From contig MU008176.1 in NCBI GenBank assembly GCA_010909165.1, forward strand, positions 915,856 to 979,855: 64,000 nucleotides of DNA. The letters are read 5' to 3'. Position numbers and translations under genes: made by a program. The stretch comes from Anthoceros angustus. Lineage: Eukaryota > Streptophyta > Anthocerotopsida > Anthocerotales > Anthocerotaceae. Positions 33,810 to 45,900 of the stretch are shown here, one piece after another (the stretch's first letter is position 1; every line of letters begins with the position of its first letter). Under the pieces are notes generated by a model, which was given only the letters and a program-made list of their open reading frames with translations, made no database searches and had not been told where the DNA came from.

Positions 33810-34170
33810 ACGACGTCGGCGGGATACGGCTACGACCAGACCAGCCGCACGTATGTACCTACATGGGCTGGAGACATACACAGCGCTGGATATACTCCAG
33901 GGCAGGGGCAGGGGCAGGGGCAGGGGCAGCGGCAGCGGCAGCGACCGGGTCCAGTAATGGCGAGCCGATCAGGTGAATCTTCCGTAGCCTCCGCAGCCTA
34001 GGCCTGCGGCTGCGGCTGCTGCCCCTGTAGCTGTGGCTGTAGCACAGACGGGCAGAATGGGTCGTTGGACTGGAGGAAAAGGACGCCCTGCAACTGGGCC
34101 GCGAAACAAAGCGCAGCAAAAAAAAGCAGTGGCAGTTCCGGTCCGAACGGCGGCCAGTGTCCTCACCTGA
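33810..34170 (+). CDS. Candidate terminal exon(s), Gly/Gln-rich, unrecognised
   Basis: A protein-like stretch after a possible acceptor (GGATACAG at ~33810) reads DTTSAGYGYDQTSRTYVPTW and then a GQGQGQ/RQRQR run over a hexanucleotide repeat. In another frame, from ~33990, it continues through an alanine/valine run into GRMGRWTGGKGRPATGPRNK, then QQKKAVAVPVRTAASVLT and a stop at ~34168-34170. The amino-acid texture suggests an RNA- or nucleic-acid-binding tail. However, the frames do not join without a shift, no upstream exon was found, and GC-rich DNA makes chance open frames common. Confidence 0.25.
33899..33946. repeat. Hexanucleotide run (CAGGGG)n(CAGCGG)n
   Basis: About five CAGGGG followed by three CAGCGG units; reads as Gln-Gly and Gln-Arg repeats in the candidate exon. 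Confidence 0.9.
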
Positions 34171-34179
34171 CCACACCTG

Positions 34180-36527
34180 ACGCCGTCTCTTTCGCCGAGC
34201 CCGTCAGGCCAGTGTGAACGCGTCTACGCACATACAGACATATTTAAAGCCAAGGCGCCTGTCACACAGACACAGCGACACTGCCGGTAACGCGAGCATC
34301 TGCTAACCGCCTCTAAAAACCGGGGGGTGACCGGTAGGTATTGCGGTTGGGATGGCCCCCCATGCCATGCCGCATGCCATTCCATGCGCCGTATGCTCAT
34401 CCCCCATGCCACGTGCCGCCCTCCTCTATTTTACATCCCCAAGTGGATTTTCGAAAAGAAAGGGGATATGCGCCCGATTGGAGCATTCCGGATCAGTCGT
34501 GCCGTGATGTGTGTGATGTGTGATGTGTCTTGTCGCGCGATCTCTCTCGCTGGTTCGTTTCGCCGCCATCGTATCGCCTCCCTCGTTCTGGCGAATGCTC
34601 ACTAGCTCCTAGGAGTCTTCCATCCTTCCACAAGTTTGTTCTCCTACCGATGTAGTGCGAAGGTTGTTCCTACCTCGTTTTGTATGTGTTACAAAAGCAC
34701 ACTTCACAATTCCTAATCCTTCCTCTATAGGAGCGGATATAATTTGATGGGTCGTTCCACATCCCCTCTATTTCGAAGGTAGGATAATCTCACCCATCCA
34801 CAACGACACACATAACGAGATAACGTTGATCCGGATTCCCATCCTCAAATTATACACGCGCCGAAAATGGAGGAGGAATCTACACAAAGCTGTGTCTTGA
34901 CTCGAGGTTTTAGGGCTTAGAGCGGGGGAGTGTCGGATTGAAGCGAGGTGACGGAAGGACAGGAGGAGGGCTGTTTAGTGGGAGGGAGATCGCGGGTTGA
35001 GCGGACCACGGGAGGGTGATATCTGATTCCTCAAGTTGCGCCGGACGGGTGGAGTTTCGCAGGCTGCGCCGGACGGCGAAACAAACCCTTGCTTTGCCTT
35101 TGCCCCGCCACTGGTGTTCTCCACCTTTTCCCTCCGCGACTGTTTTGCCTTGCCCCGCTTGCCCGACCGATCCCGAGACCCGCCTGAGCCAATCACCACC
35201 GGCCATGGCAGCTCGGGCGTGAAGGAGCTGGGTCACGCACGGCCTGACGCCGAGGCGCTGCCGCTGCCGACCTCAATTTGGGCGGCTTCGTGGAGCGGAG
35301 CTTCCTGGCAGCGGAGGGGAGCAGGCGGGGTGCAGCGCAGCTGAGAGCGTGCTTCGGCGGCCTGCATGGACGGGGCCGATCTTGATTGAGAAGCGCGGGG
35401 GCGGCGGGGCCTGCGGATGGTCGGAGGCTCGGCGGCTGGCCTGAGGTGATTGGATCTTGATCGATCCCGGCGCACGCAGCGGGAGCGAGGAGCGATTTGG
35501 CAGCGGCCCGGCCCGGATCGCGGTCTTGTTCTGTGGCCAGGAGCCCGGTAATTGAGCTCCGGGAGGAATGACGGAGGTGTGTCAGCCTGTCGACCGTATC
35601 CTGTTCCTGTTTGCATGCGTGCCCGGAAGATGTGGCCGGGCTTGGTCTTGATCGCTCCCGGGAAGGAGCTGGGAGGAAGTGGTGCGGAGTTGCTGGTGGA
35701 GTGAAATTTTGGAGCGCTGTAATTGTCTTCTTTGGTGCCGAGATGAGTCGCTCCCGGGTGTGGAATGCCGTGCTTGATTGGGGCGTGAGGGAGAGGGCTT
35801 GGGAGCTTGCGGTGTTGCTATCTTGGTGGCAATTGCCCGGGGGATGAAATTGCCCGTAATTGCGGCCAATTGGCAGCTGGGGGCTCTACGCCATTGCTCG
35901 CGTGGTTACGCTCTTCTTTGCCGGTGCACCTGCTCAGCTGCTCTTTCCCGCCTTGCCGTGGAGGTTGCTGTGCACGAGTTGGTACTGCTTGTCGCTGTAG
36001 GTTTCGTAGCAAGTCTTGCTTGCCTTGCCTGCTCTGGTGCCTTTGTTTTCCGGAAGTTTGAAATTCTTGCCTTGGCTCGTCTCGGTTGCCGATGCATGGT
36101 CCTCGTCTCAAGTACTCTCTCGGTTCTCGCCTCTCTCGGTTCTTTTCCTTCGGTCTTGTCGCGTCTGATTCTTCCTCTGCTTCTGAAGGCTCAGCATTGC
36201 TGCGAACCGCGCCGGCCTTAGCGGCGTCGGTTGTTCATGCATGTCGACCACCTGCCTTCCTTCGCGTCTTGATGTATCTTTAGAACGTGTAGAGAAGTGG
36301 AGACTAATCGAATTCTCTGAAGTAGAATTCCCGATGCGCAATCGCGGATGGCTGGGATTTGGTGCGGTCACGTTGTCGTGAGGTGGTGGGAGGGAATTCA
36401 GGCCGTGGAATGGGGTGGACTGTGGCATCTGTTGTTGTGGTTGCAAGCGTGCTAGGTCACTGAATAGGAAGGGTTTTAGAACTTCCCTTGACTTAAGTCC
36501 ACAGAAGCGAGCGACTTGCGGCAGACT
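34180..36527. other. GC-rich leader region upstream of the YTH gene
   Basis: No protein gene supported. The high GC content from ~34900 to 36500 gives many long chance frames on both strands. The region most likely holds the promoter and a 5' UTR (probably spliced) of the YTH gene, but I could not place the transcription start or the UTR introns. Confidence 0.45.
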
Positions 36528-39500
36528 ATGAGTACCGATGGTCAGATGAAGTCGGCTGAATCTGCTGAGGTACTTTCAGTGTGGCCGCTGAGCAACGTTT
36601 GGATCATTATCTCTTAATGGTTGTCCAGCCTGCCTGTGTCTCCTTTCTCATTTCTGATCAAGCCTGAGAGGGGTCTCTGAAAGTGATGCAGTGTTAGCTT
36701 GACACTTGTGACAATGCTGTTTAATTTTGCAGGTAGTTCCTGTTCAAGATGATAACTCATCTGACGGTGGTGGAGATGCACCTGCTGATGCCAATGATGC
36801 CCCTAGACCTAATGGAATACACGAGGGAGGGGTGGATCCTGCAATGTATTATGGCCCCCCAAATGCATACTGTGCCGGTTATGTCTACGATTATCAATCA
36901 GGTAACTCCTTATTGAGCTTGCCTTGAATTGCTCAAGATCCTACGCAGCAACAGCACGTTTCCTTGATGCTGTTGTCGGAATACACAATCCTCATCTGGT
37001 CGGGATGCCAGGCAGCCGTTGTTAAGTATCTTGTCTGAAAGCAACCTCAGGGCTGGTGTATGCATCATTGTCAGGCTACGAAGGAAATCCGGGTGACTGG
37101 GAGGACTATCGATATGTGGAAGGATCGGAAGCTCACCCTCCAGTAAGCATGGCTTTTGTCTCTGTAGGAAGCTCCGTTGAGTGTAACAGAGACTTGACTT
37201 GTTGCTTGTATGATCTCATGTGCAGTTGTACAGTGACACCGGTTCCGTTTATGTTCATGGGTATCCATATCCTCAACCAGCTTATGGTCCTTTCGGTCCT
37301 AGTGCAATTCCAGCAATGGGCCCTGATGGTCAGCTCTATGGTCCCCAGTCCTTCCCATATCCCAGCCACTTGTACTCCCAACAGGGAGGGCAATACTTGC
37401 AAGCACCTCCTGTGATGTCTGGAGAAGTTCCAGCTGGAGTTGGTGAACCTACCCCTCCTGGTGTTGATGGGTCCAATTCTGCCATGGCGAATGGAAACAG
37501 GTATCCTGTAGCAATGATGCCACCTCATGGCCCATATGGTAGGGGCGTTCTTCCTCTTACAGTACACAACCCAAATCATCATGACCTACGGACCTATGAG
37601 AATAATCGGGGCAGTAGTAATCAGTCCTGGGCGGATGTGACAAAGACTGCAGATGGTCAGCAGCGACCTGCAAACCCTACGCAAGTGCATGCGAGTGGTC
37701 CTCAGACGCTGCCTGCTGCTGTGCAATCAGCAGGCCAGACTGGCAGACCTAATTCAACGTTACAGGTCCTTCCTGATCCCTCTCAAGTCGTCTTCCCATC
37801 CTAATCTTTTTTGAACTGAAGATGCGGTTACTGCATTGTCTCATCAGGTGCTTCCCTTTTATAACTACTGTTTCTTTCCTTTCTCACTTGTGGGAGCTGG
37901 TGTTTGTCAGCAGATGCACATCCAAACACCTCCGCAGACGCAGCGGGCTCCCACATGTTCAGCTTCAAGTAGCTTGGGGCCAGGTGCATTGGCACGGGGC
38001 TACCCCCCCTTAGGAAGGCATGTCCATGTTCACAACCTGAATGGTGGTCCTAAAGCAGCCCGTGTGGTGGGCAGTGGTGGCTTAGACTCAAGGAGTAACG
38101 GTAGGAACTGGCCTGGTGCAGACAAGGGTGGGAAGCCAAGAGGAAGGGGCAATGGCCCTGTTGCTATGGGTAATGGCAATGGTAATGCCAATGGCAACGG
38201 TAATGGCAACAGCCATGGTAACGGCAATGGCAACCTTGATGTCCTAAATGAGCAAAACAGGGGGCCACGGACAACAAGGATAAGAAGTCTGCGGGCGACA
38301 CCTGGCGTGCTGCGGCATGCAAGAGGACAGGGGGGAACCTCGAATGGTAACAATGAAGCATTGACAGCTCTTGCCAACAAGGATCAGTACAACCGGCTTG
38401 ATTTTCCTACCAAGTATGAACATGCGAGATTTTTCGTCATAAAGTCATACAGTGAAGATGATGTTCATAAAAGCATCAAGTATAATGTTTGGGCTAGCAC
38501 CCCAAATGGCAACAAACGACTGGAGGTGGCATATCAGGATGCTCAGACAAGGTTCAGTGGACACTCTGAGAGCAGCTGTCCTATCTTCTTGTTCTTCTCG
38601 GTAATCTGTTTCGGTTTTGTTACTTCTGCCCATCGCCTGAAGTTTTGAAGCTTGTTGAATCTGCTGTTGGTGAATAGTTGCGTGTGAACGTCTCTCACCT
38701 CTTACTGGCATGGACAGGTAAATGCAAGCGGACAATTCTGTGGTGTAGCAGAAATGGCTGGATCAGTGGATTTCAACAAAAGTGTAGACTATTGGCAGCA
38801 GGACAAGTGGAATGGCCGCTTCAGTGTGAAGTGGCACATCATCAAAGATATCGCGAACTGTTATTTTCGTCACATTATTCTGGAAAACAATGACAACAAA
38901 CCCGTGACAAACAGTAGAGACACTCAGGAGGTAATTGACAAAGGAAACATGGCAAAGCGGGCCGTTTTTTGGTGGAATACACAGGAATATCCAGTTCTCG
39001 GGGTTGGAATGATCTGACTCTGCTCTACGTGGAATTTTGTTGAGCAGGTCAAATTTGAACAGGGACTGGAGATGCTCACTATCTTCAAGAATTTTGAGTT
39101 TAAGACTTCAATTCTGGATGATTTCCAGTTTTATGAGAACAGACAGAGAGCAATGCAAGAGAAAAAAGCTCGCCAACACGTTCAGCAACAACGGGAGCAC
39201 CGTCAGCAGGTGCACCCTTGTGACTTAAGCATTCATCTAAGGAGTCCTGTAATATGGTGGTTGAGTTCTTTTGCAATTAACGGGCTTAAAACGTTTTTTT
39301 ATTGTGGAAACAGGGAGAAGTGCACCTGGCTGGTAACCACGATAAAGTATGCTTTGATGATGCTTCTGCCAAGGTGAAGGTGGCGGCGAAGGCCACGGAA
39401 GTTGCAAGTGAGAATGGTCACAGTACAACAAACCCACGCATACTGTGCCCGGCTGAGGTGAACTCCAGATATGCTGTTAATCAGAGTGACATCTGTGAGT

Positions 39501-39655
39501 TGACGTCCCAGAGATTAGGGCAGTTAAGCTTGACGAATGAGAGGGAGAACTCCTCAGCTTCTTCTACAGACCCGGCCCCAGGTGAGGAGGGAACTGTTTT
39601 GACATCCGACTCATTGTCTGCTGACGAAAATGGGTTGGTGAAGCAGGAAAACTAG
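36528..39655 (+). CDS. ECT: YTH-domain m6A reader, ECT type (about 741 aa, 8 coding exons)
   Basis: Exons by frame and GT/AG sites: 36528-36569, 36733-36901, 37075-37142, 37226-37765, 37911-38600, 38718-38930, 39048-39209, 39314-39655; all phases agree. The first half is low-complexity and rich in Y, P, G, Q and N, including an (NG)n run at ~38165-38235, as expected for ECT proteins that bind RNA and condense. The YTH domain begins at [20 protein letters not shown]. It contains the cage tryptophan of [13 protein letters not shown] and the two of [12 protein letters not shown], plus [10 protein letters not shown] (across an intron), and ends near [20 protein letters not shown]. The protein binds m6A in mRNA in cytoplasm or nucleus. 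All three aromatic cage positions are present, so it should be functional. The start codon MSTDGQ is the first in-frame ATG of the short first exon. The subfamily member cannot be named. Confidence 0.93.
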
Positions 39656-40343
39656 CTTCGTTTGATAAGTGTTTTCAAGAGGCACTCTTTGCAGGGAGGC
39701 GTGTAGGTCGCTTGCCTCTGCTTGTTCAAGGTGCTCATATCCCGGTCGCTTGAGCCGATGAAGCCGGGTGTGAAATTGGGGCTTCGCTGGGGAGGATGCC
39801 CCAGGAATTGAGACGAATAAGGCGTTGGTGGGGAGGGAAGATGTGTATCTGTTTTGTAGCCGTTCAAGGATGGTTAGTCGAGTTGTGGTGAGTAGGTTGG
39901 TTTGGCCTCCGCTCCGTTGGCGTTTCTGGATGCGGATGGCAATTTTGTCAAATAACCGGCTAAAGCATATCAGTGTACTAAAAGCCTTGGCTTCTAATAA
40001 TACCCATCGTTTTGGGTTGCTGGAGGGAAGTTTTCCAGCGTAACCGTTGTGGTTTTTTTGCCATTTGCTGTAAAGCGTCCCGATCCAAAAGTTCGATTTC
40101 ATTTGCAGAACTAAAGTCTTTTTGGCGACATCTACTCTTCTAGGCTTTAGAAAGGTGGCACGAAATTCCTTTTCCTCACTTCCTATTCTTCACTTCCTGT
40201 CTGACTCCCTGCACTCGATGTGCAGTAAATGCAAATGGTATTTAAAAAAACCTCGTACCAAATTCGTTCATAGAGGTTTAAGGAGTCGTATGTGCCCAGT
40301 GCTCCTACGGCAGGCCAGAAAGTTAGACCAGATCGTGCCCCTC
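39656..40343. other. 3' flanks of YTH and IGPS (convergent genes)
   Basis: Convergent intergenic region holding both 3' UTRs. A TTTAAAAAAA tract lies near 40240. No other gene seen. Confidence 0.6.
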
Positions 40344-41583
40344 TCAAGCAGTCACTGTGGCTAACCTTTCCGTGCGTCCTGAGATATCCTTGCCGAACAG
40401 TCCTGCAATCCCTGCAGCAGGGTCATTCTGCTTCACAAGTGACTCCCCAACCAACACAGCACCCACTCCTGCACTTTGAACCAGAGCAATATCATCGGGA
40501 GTAAAGAGACCCGACTCCCCCACAACCAACAGGCCCCCGTCTCTGATAATCTGCCCCCGCTCGCCCTCCAGTAGCTGCACCGTGTTGTTGATATCCACCT
40601 CGAAAGTTCCCAAGTTCCGATTGTTAATACCAATAAGCTTGATATCGGGAATTCGCAGAACCCTATCCAACTCCTGCGCGCTGTGGACCTCAACCAGAGC
40701 AGCCATTCCGAGCATCCCCAGAATCTTCGTGAAATACTTGAGATCCTGGTCGGGCAAAACCGCAGCGATGAGAAGCGCAGCATCAGCCCCCTTGGCGCGG
40801 GCATAATACAGCTGCCAGGCGTCCAAGATGAACTCCTTGCAAAGCAACGGGATTTCCACCCCGGCATCCCTTATCAGCCTCAAATTTTCAAAACTCCCCT
40901 GGAAGAACTTCTCGTCCGTGAGAACGCTCAAGCACGCAGCCCCGCCCTGCTCATACGCCTTGGCAATGCGCACGGGATCGAAATCCGGCTGGATCACGCC
41001 CCGGCTGGGAGACGCCTTCTTCACCTCGGCAATCAGCGCCGGCTGCCCCGTCTCCTCCGCTCGCCTCCTCAACGCCCCGACGAAATCTCGCGTCGGGCCC
41101 ACGGCATCCACCAGCTTCTTCAACTTCCCCAGCGGCAGCTTCTCCTTCATCTGCGTCACCTCCACGTCCTTGTACCACACAATCTCCTCCAGCACATTCC
41201 GCGGCTTGTTCCCTCGTTCTCCACCCGGAACTCAAACGGCCCCACGTAGTGCCAGGAGGCCCCGTGGGCGGCCTCCTCCGGATCGTGATCCCTCGCTGGC
41301 CGCAGCCTCCTCCGCCTTCCGCCGCTCCTCCCACTCCCGCCACTCCGCCGGCACTGCATACGGATCCGGCCCGCTCCGGGACGCCCCTCCGCCTCCCCGC
41401 CTCCCCGCCCGCGCAGCACCGCAGGCAACCCTCTCCGCTGCCCCTGCCATCCCCGCCCCAGCCAAGCTCCACCCGCGCCGGGCTACCTGCACAGCTCAGT
41501 CTCGCCACCTCCCCACCCCGAGCCGCTGCTGCGGCGTGCGGCGCAGAACCAGCCGCCAGCGCGTGAAGAGAAGACGACGCCAT
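40344..41583 (-). CDS. IGPS: Indole-3-glycerol phosphate synthase, plastid type; 5' part frameshifted
   Basis: Catalyses closure of CdRP to indole-3-glycerol phosphate in tryptophan (and indole) synthesis in plastids. The stretch 41195-40344 is one open frame with all signature motifs: [74 protein letters not shown] and VGESLVKQ. These hold the known catalytic Lys, Glu, Asn, Arg and Ser residues. The ATG at 41583 ([13 protein letters not shown]) starts an Ala/Ser-rich transit-like peptide. Between them the expected sequence ([45 protein letters not shown], then [12 protein letters not shown]) is split over three frames by about four single-base shifts at G/C runs within 41190-41410. No intron was found, unlike the multi-exon genes I know from flowering plants. 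Confidence 0.88.
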
Positions 41584-42960
41584 AGCCAACGCTCGCTCGA
41601 GCCTTCAAGCTCCTTGTGCTGCTCAGACCTAGACGCTATATGGACATACAGTATGTAGCTATCCTGCAGATGCGTCGTTCGTTCCTCACTTCAGCTCGGT
41701 TGGACAATTCGAGTCGTCAAGTGACAATAGTCGACTCGTCGAGTAATTCGCGCCATCCATGAAATGCTCCCCGTGGAACCTGGGTTACGCTGCAACACTG
41801 GGAACCCGGCAACCGCGGTTCGAATCTCGGGAACAGCGAGCGTAACTCGGCAAGTTCAGTGTGGTTGGCGTGCAAAGACTCATGGACGTCCACCTTCGAG
41901 TGGTTGGCAATTCGCGTCCCGACGACTATCATCCGAGGCTTCGCGCTGTGCTGTGCTGTGCTGCCCTTCACAGGGCCCGCAGGGAGGTCTCTAAAATGAA
42001 TTTAAACAAAAAAGAAAGAAGATGTGCGCGTGTGAGGCATTTAAGGAAGAGACCGACGGGTTGATGCGATAGAGTGGCATTTTGACGGGCTGTGACAGGC
42101 GGCGAGGGCCCTACGGCGGTGCATGGTGCGAGGAGAGAGCTGGCTGAGAGTCAGGGCAGGTGCGAGCCGCTCGCGACTCCTTGTGGGCCCTGCGAGCTTC
42201 TCCCGCTTCCGCAAACATCTGAAATTCCCGGATTGATGCCTTGACCTCCATGCTGCCCGATTTCCGCTGCACGTTGCCCAATTTTATACACGCATATAAA
42301 CCCGCCGCTGTCGTCGAGCGGCTCAGGTGATCGGCACTGGATTTGTGAGAGTGGCCGGGGGCGAGGAGGAGGAGCAGGAGGAGAAGGCGGGCATCGGCCC
42401 GCCATAACAATAAATTTTGATTGTGCGCATTCGCATTGCAATTGCAATTGGGATGGGGGGGAGGATGTGGGGCTGGGAGTGGGGCGCGGGGCATAGGGCC
42501 CGGGTTCCGTGATTGAGAGGCCCGTGCCGTTGCGCGGTGCGGTGAGGTGCGGGGCATGGGGGGCGGAATTGGAATTGCGGTGGAGGGAGGATGAGAGGCT
42601 GAGGGAACTGACTGTGTCACCGTAGCTGTTGGTATCTCCGTTGTGGTGCCTTTTCTGTTTGTGCTGCCTCTGAACTGTCCTCTTTCTTGGCGCGCTGGTC
42701 AGTTCTTCCGAAGTGTGAGGGAGTATTCGGGGCTTGGTTAGGTGCCCTACTGTTTCTTGGTCAGTATCTCTGGGCTTCACCCGCCTTGGGCTTGGCCTTG
42801 CATGCTCCTAGGGCTCTTACATTTGGCTCCTCAGACTGACGGTTTTTTGTGGCTCTGCCTCTTCCTGTGCTTGGCTGCTTCTAGCATCGCTTGGACGGGA
42901 TTGATTGCGAGGTGTCTTTATCGGTTTTGGTTCCCTAGAGCAACGCAGTGAGTCTTCAGC
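41584..42960. other. Divergent promoter region, IGPS and UBP1-like genes
   Basis: Holds the IGPS promoter (minus) and the promoter and 5' UTR of the UBP1-like gene (plus). An AG (TCTTCAG) directly before the UBP1 start codon suggests a 5' UTR intron ending at ~42959. The long GC-rich minus-strand frames (42111-42780) are judged chance. Confidence 0.5.
42295..42300 (+). promoter_or_regulatory. Candidate TATA box of the UBP1-like gene
   Basis: TATAAA in the context CACGCATATAAACCCGCC, placing a transcript start near 42325-42330 and giving a ~630-nt leader region before the ATG. Confidence 0.4.
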
Positions 42961-45900
42961 ATGTATGCCATGGTGCAGCATCAGCAGGCACAGCAGGAGC
43001 AGCAGATGCAATTCCAGCAGCGCTTGAAGCAGCAGAGTCTGATGCAGCAGGCTATGCTACAGCAGCAGCAGCAGCAGCAGCAGCCAGTATGTCACCCCTT
43101 CATTCTGACCACCATGTCCCAGGTATTTTTTCTGCCTCTGCATCGCCACGCGCTTGTCTCTCTTGGCAATTGTCCATTGCCCCTTTTCACCAGTTGCAAG
43201 GAGAGAGTCGAGTCAGGTCAGGTCAGGTCAGTTCAGGTCGGGTCGGGTCGGGTCGGGTCCGGTCGGGTCGGGTCGGGTCGGGTCGAGTCGAGTCGGGTGG
43301 GAAGCAATTCTAAACATGAGAAATTTTGAGGATGGTCAGTCACCGTTCGGCCGTCTTAAACGTCCGCAGTCTGTGTCCTGTGGCTCTAGTGCACCCCTAG
43401 GCAGGCGCAGTTTCCACTGTACAGGCTCTGCTCTATCAATCGCTCTTCTTGTAGTGCGTTTTCAGCAAGTGTTGGTGGGTAGTCGTGATACCGACTTTCC
43501 TTTTTTTAAGCTTTCTCAAACCGTTGCACATCCTGAGGTTTAAAATTTTCTCCAGGGGGCATTTTAAGCGCACTAGATGGTTGCAAGTTGTAAATTTCAG
43601 TTTCCAGTTATTTTCCAGTTTTGTGACTGTCTGTGTAGTTGACAGGAAAGTTTACAGGCCTTTTCTTCGTTGTTTATTTTTTCCTTCTTTATTTCATATT
43701 CATGCAGATTGAGCCTATTCCAAGTGGAAATCTGCCACCAGGGTTTGATGCAACTTCATGCCGCAGTGTGTGAGTCAGCTGCTTTTTCGTCCTTTCCGGC
43801 TTTATTTTTTCTTTGAGTTGTAGCTCTACGTGCCTCAGCTTGTAACCTACAGGTAATCTGTCTTTATCTTTTCTTGTGGCGGTGGTGTATCTTCTCTTGT
43901 GCAACTTGCACATGATCCAGGGTTGTCGTTTGGATGTTTAAACTGTGCAACTTAGTTGTTTCTTCAAATAATGCTTGTGAACGAGGTGTTTCTGTGTAGA
44001 TCCATTTACGTCCATGTCTAACTTATGGGAGATTGGCATATATTAGACATGGATAACTCAAAGATTGGTTTGGTGCATCTTGCACCTAGCTTATCTATTG
44101 TTGTCTTAGTCTTCCATGGATAGTCCATGGATATATTCTATGAGATTGTACTGATGTGGGTTATTGGCTACTTACTGACCGCTCATTACAATCTTTGTTG
44201 ATCCTGCAGTTATGTTGGTAACATTCACAACAAAGTTACAGAGGCACTGCTTGGAGAGATTTTCTCCAGCGTAGGCCCACTGGAAGGATGCAAGCTGATC
44301 CGAAAAGAGAAGGTAGTCAACTGCACTTGTACTTGATAGCCCCTAAGTAGTTTCTGTGGAGAGCATGTGCAGAGTCGTGGGTCATGGTGAAGTCTCCTGA
44401 AATAATTCAAAGAAGAAGAAGAAGCTTTATTTAAGTCTACTAAGGGTGGTTTTACCTGATACACCTAAGAAATGTAGGTATAAGAAAAGACTGCCTGTTT
44501 AGCTTCTGAGTCAGAATAGCAAGTGCTGGGAATCCCGACAGATGTCCAGGAGAACCGTTTTCTCACCCTCCTCATTGCATTTTTATCTGATATGGCAGTC
44601 TTCATATGGATTCGTGGATTATTATGACCATAGATGTGCTGCCGCTGCCTTGGTAACTCTGAATGGCCGCCAAATGTAAGTTGTATCCATGCTGACTTTG
44701 TCCAGTGTGCACTTTTATATTAAAAGGTGCTGATAATACATGCTTTCGTCATGATTTGTGGCTGTGTTTTCAGCTGGTGCTATTATTTAGCCTGATCTGC
44801 GCATTCATTCAATGTGAGTAGGTATGGGCAGTCAATTAAGGTCAACTGGGCCTATGCCAGCGGACAAAGAGAAGACACAACAGGTGTGCTGGTCGGGTAC
44901 AGCTGAAACAACTTTGTGCCAAAGCACTGCTTATTTTGATTTTGCTCATTGGTTAATATCTGCAGTAAATTTGTGCAGGTCACTTCAATATTTTTGTTGG
45001 TGATCTCAGTCCGGAGGTTACAGATGCTACACTCTTTGCAGCATTTTCTGTCTACCCAAGCTGCTCGTGAGTTCCAGTGCCCCCGTCTTGGATGTTTCAG
45101 CTTTTTTGCTAAGCAGTTCTCTGTACTTCTCTCATAAGGAGCACTGGTGAATTTGCAGAGATGCGCGAGTCATGTGGGATCAGCGATCTGGTCGCTCCAG
45201 AGGTTTTGGATTTGTGTCTTTCCGGAGTCAGCAGGTGTGGTTGAGCTGAGAAAGCAGGTCTTTAATTTTCTGTTGTTCTGATTGTCTTACTGCTGCCCTT
45301 TTGTTTAGTAAAGTTTGGTTGTAATGCAGGAAGCGGAAAATGCCATTGGTGATATGACAGGTGTGATACAGCACTTGAACAATTTTACTGGCTAATTCTA
45401 TTGTTAAAGATTTCAGGATGTTGTTGAGGATGGTGTGCCGTGTCCTTGAAATGTATGCAGGGAAGTGGCTGGGAACTCGGCCCATCCGCTGCAACTGGGC
45501 CACCAAGACAAACATGGGTGGGCAAGGGGATGAATCGCTTAGTACTGGAAATGGTTCTACGCTTCCTGGTGGGGTCGAACAAGTAGCATCGCTTGCAAGC
45601 CAGTCTGCACAAGGTATGCAATCCTGTTGCTGGTTTGTTGCTGCCACATAGCTCCACTTACTTACAGTTGCTTTTTCTGAATATGCATGGAATCCAGAGT
45701 CGCACCAAGAAGAATCACAGCATCGTGATGAAACTTCAGGTGGGGATGGTCCTGAGAACAATCCACAATACACAACTGTGTATGTCGGAAATCTTGCCCA
45801 TGAGGTAACAACCCAGTCTGTAGATGCACCCAGAGTTAGCAAAGTTCAGAAACACTTCGTCTCAAACTTCAATTTGCAGGTAACTCAACCAGAGCTCCAC

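Noticed and set aside
35778-36221. 147-codon plus-strand hydrophobic frame in the GC-rich YTH leader
   Set aside because: Overlaps equally long frames on the other strand, has no domain, and lies where a 5' UTR and introns are expected.
41755-41840. Possible tRNA gene (GGTTCGAATCT resembles a B box / T loop)
   Set aside because: The T stem does not pair (two mismatches and a wobble), no A box or D arm is present, and no partner for the acceptor stem was found upstream.
42111-42780. Two long overlapping minus-strand frames (169 and 209 codons) upstream of UBP1
   Set aside because: Pro/Ser/His-rich low-complexity texture on GC-rich leader DNA with overlapping frames; judged chance.
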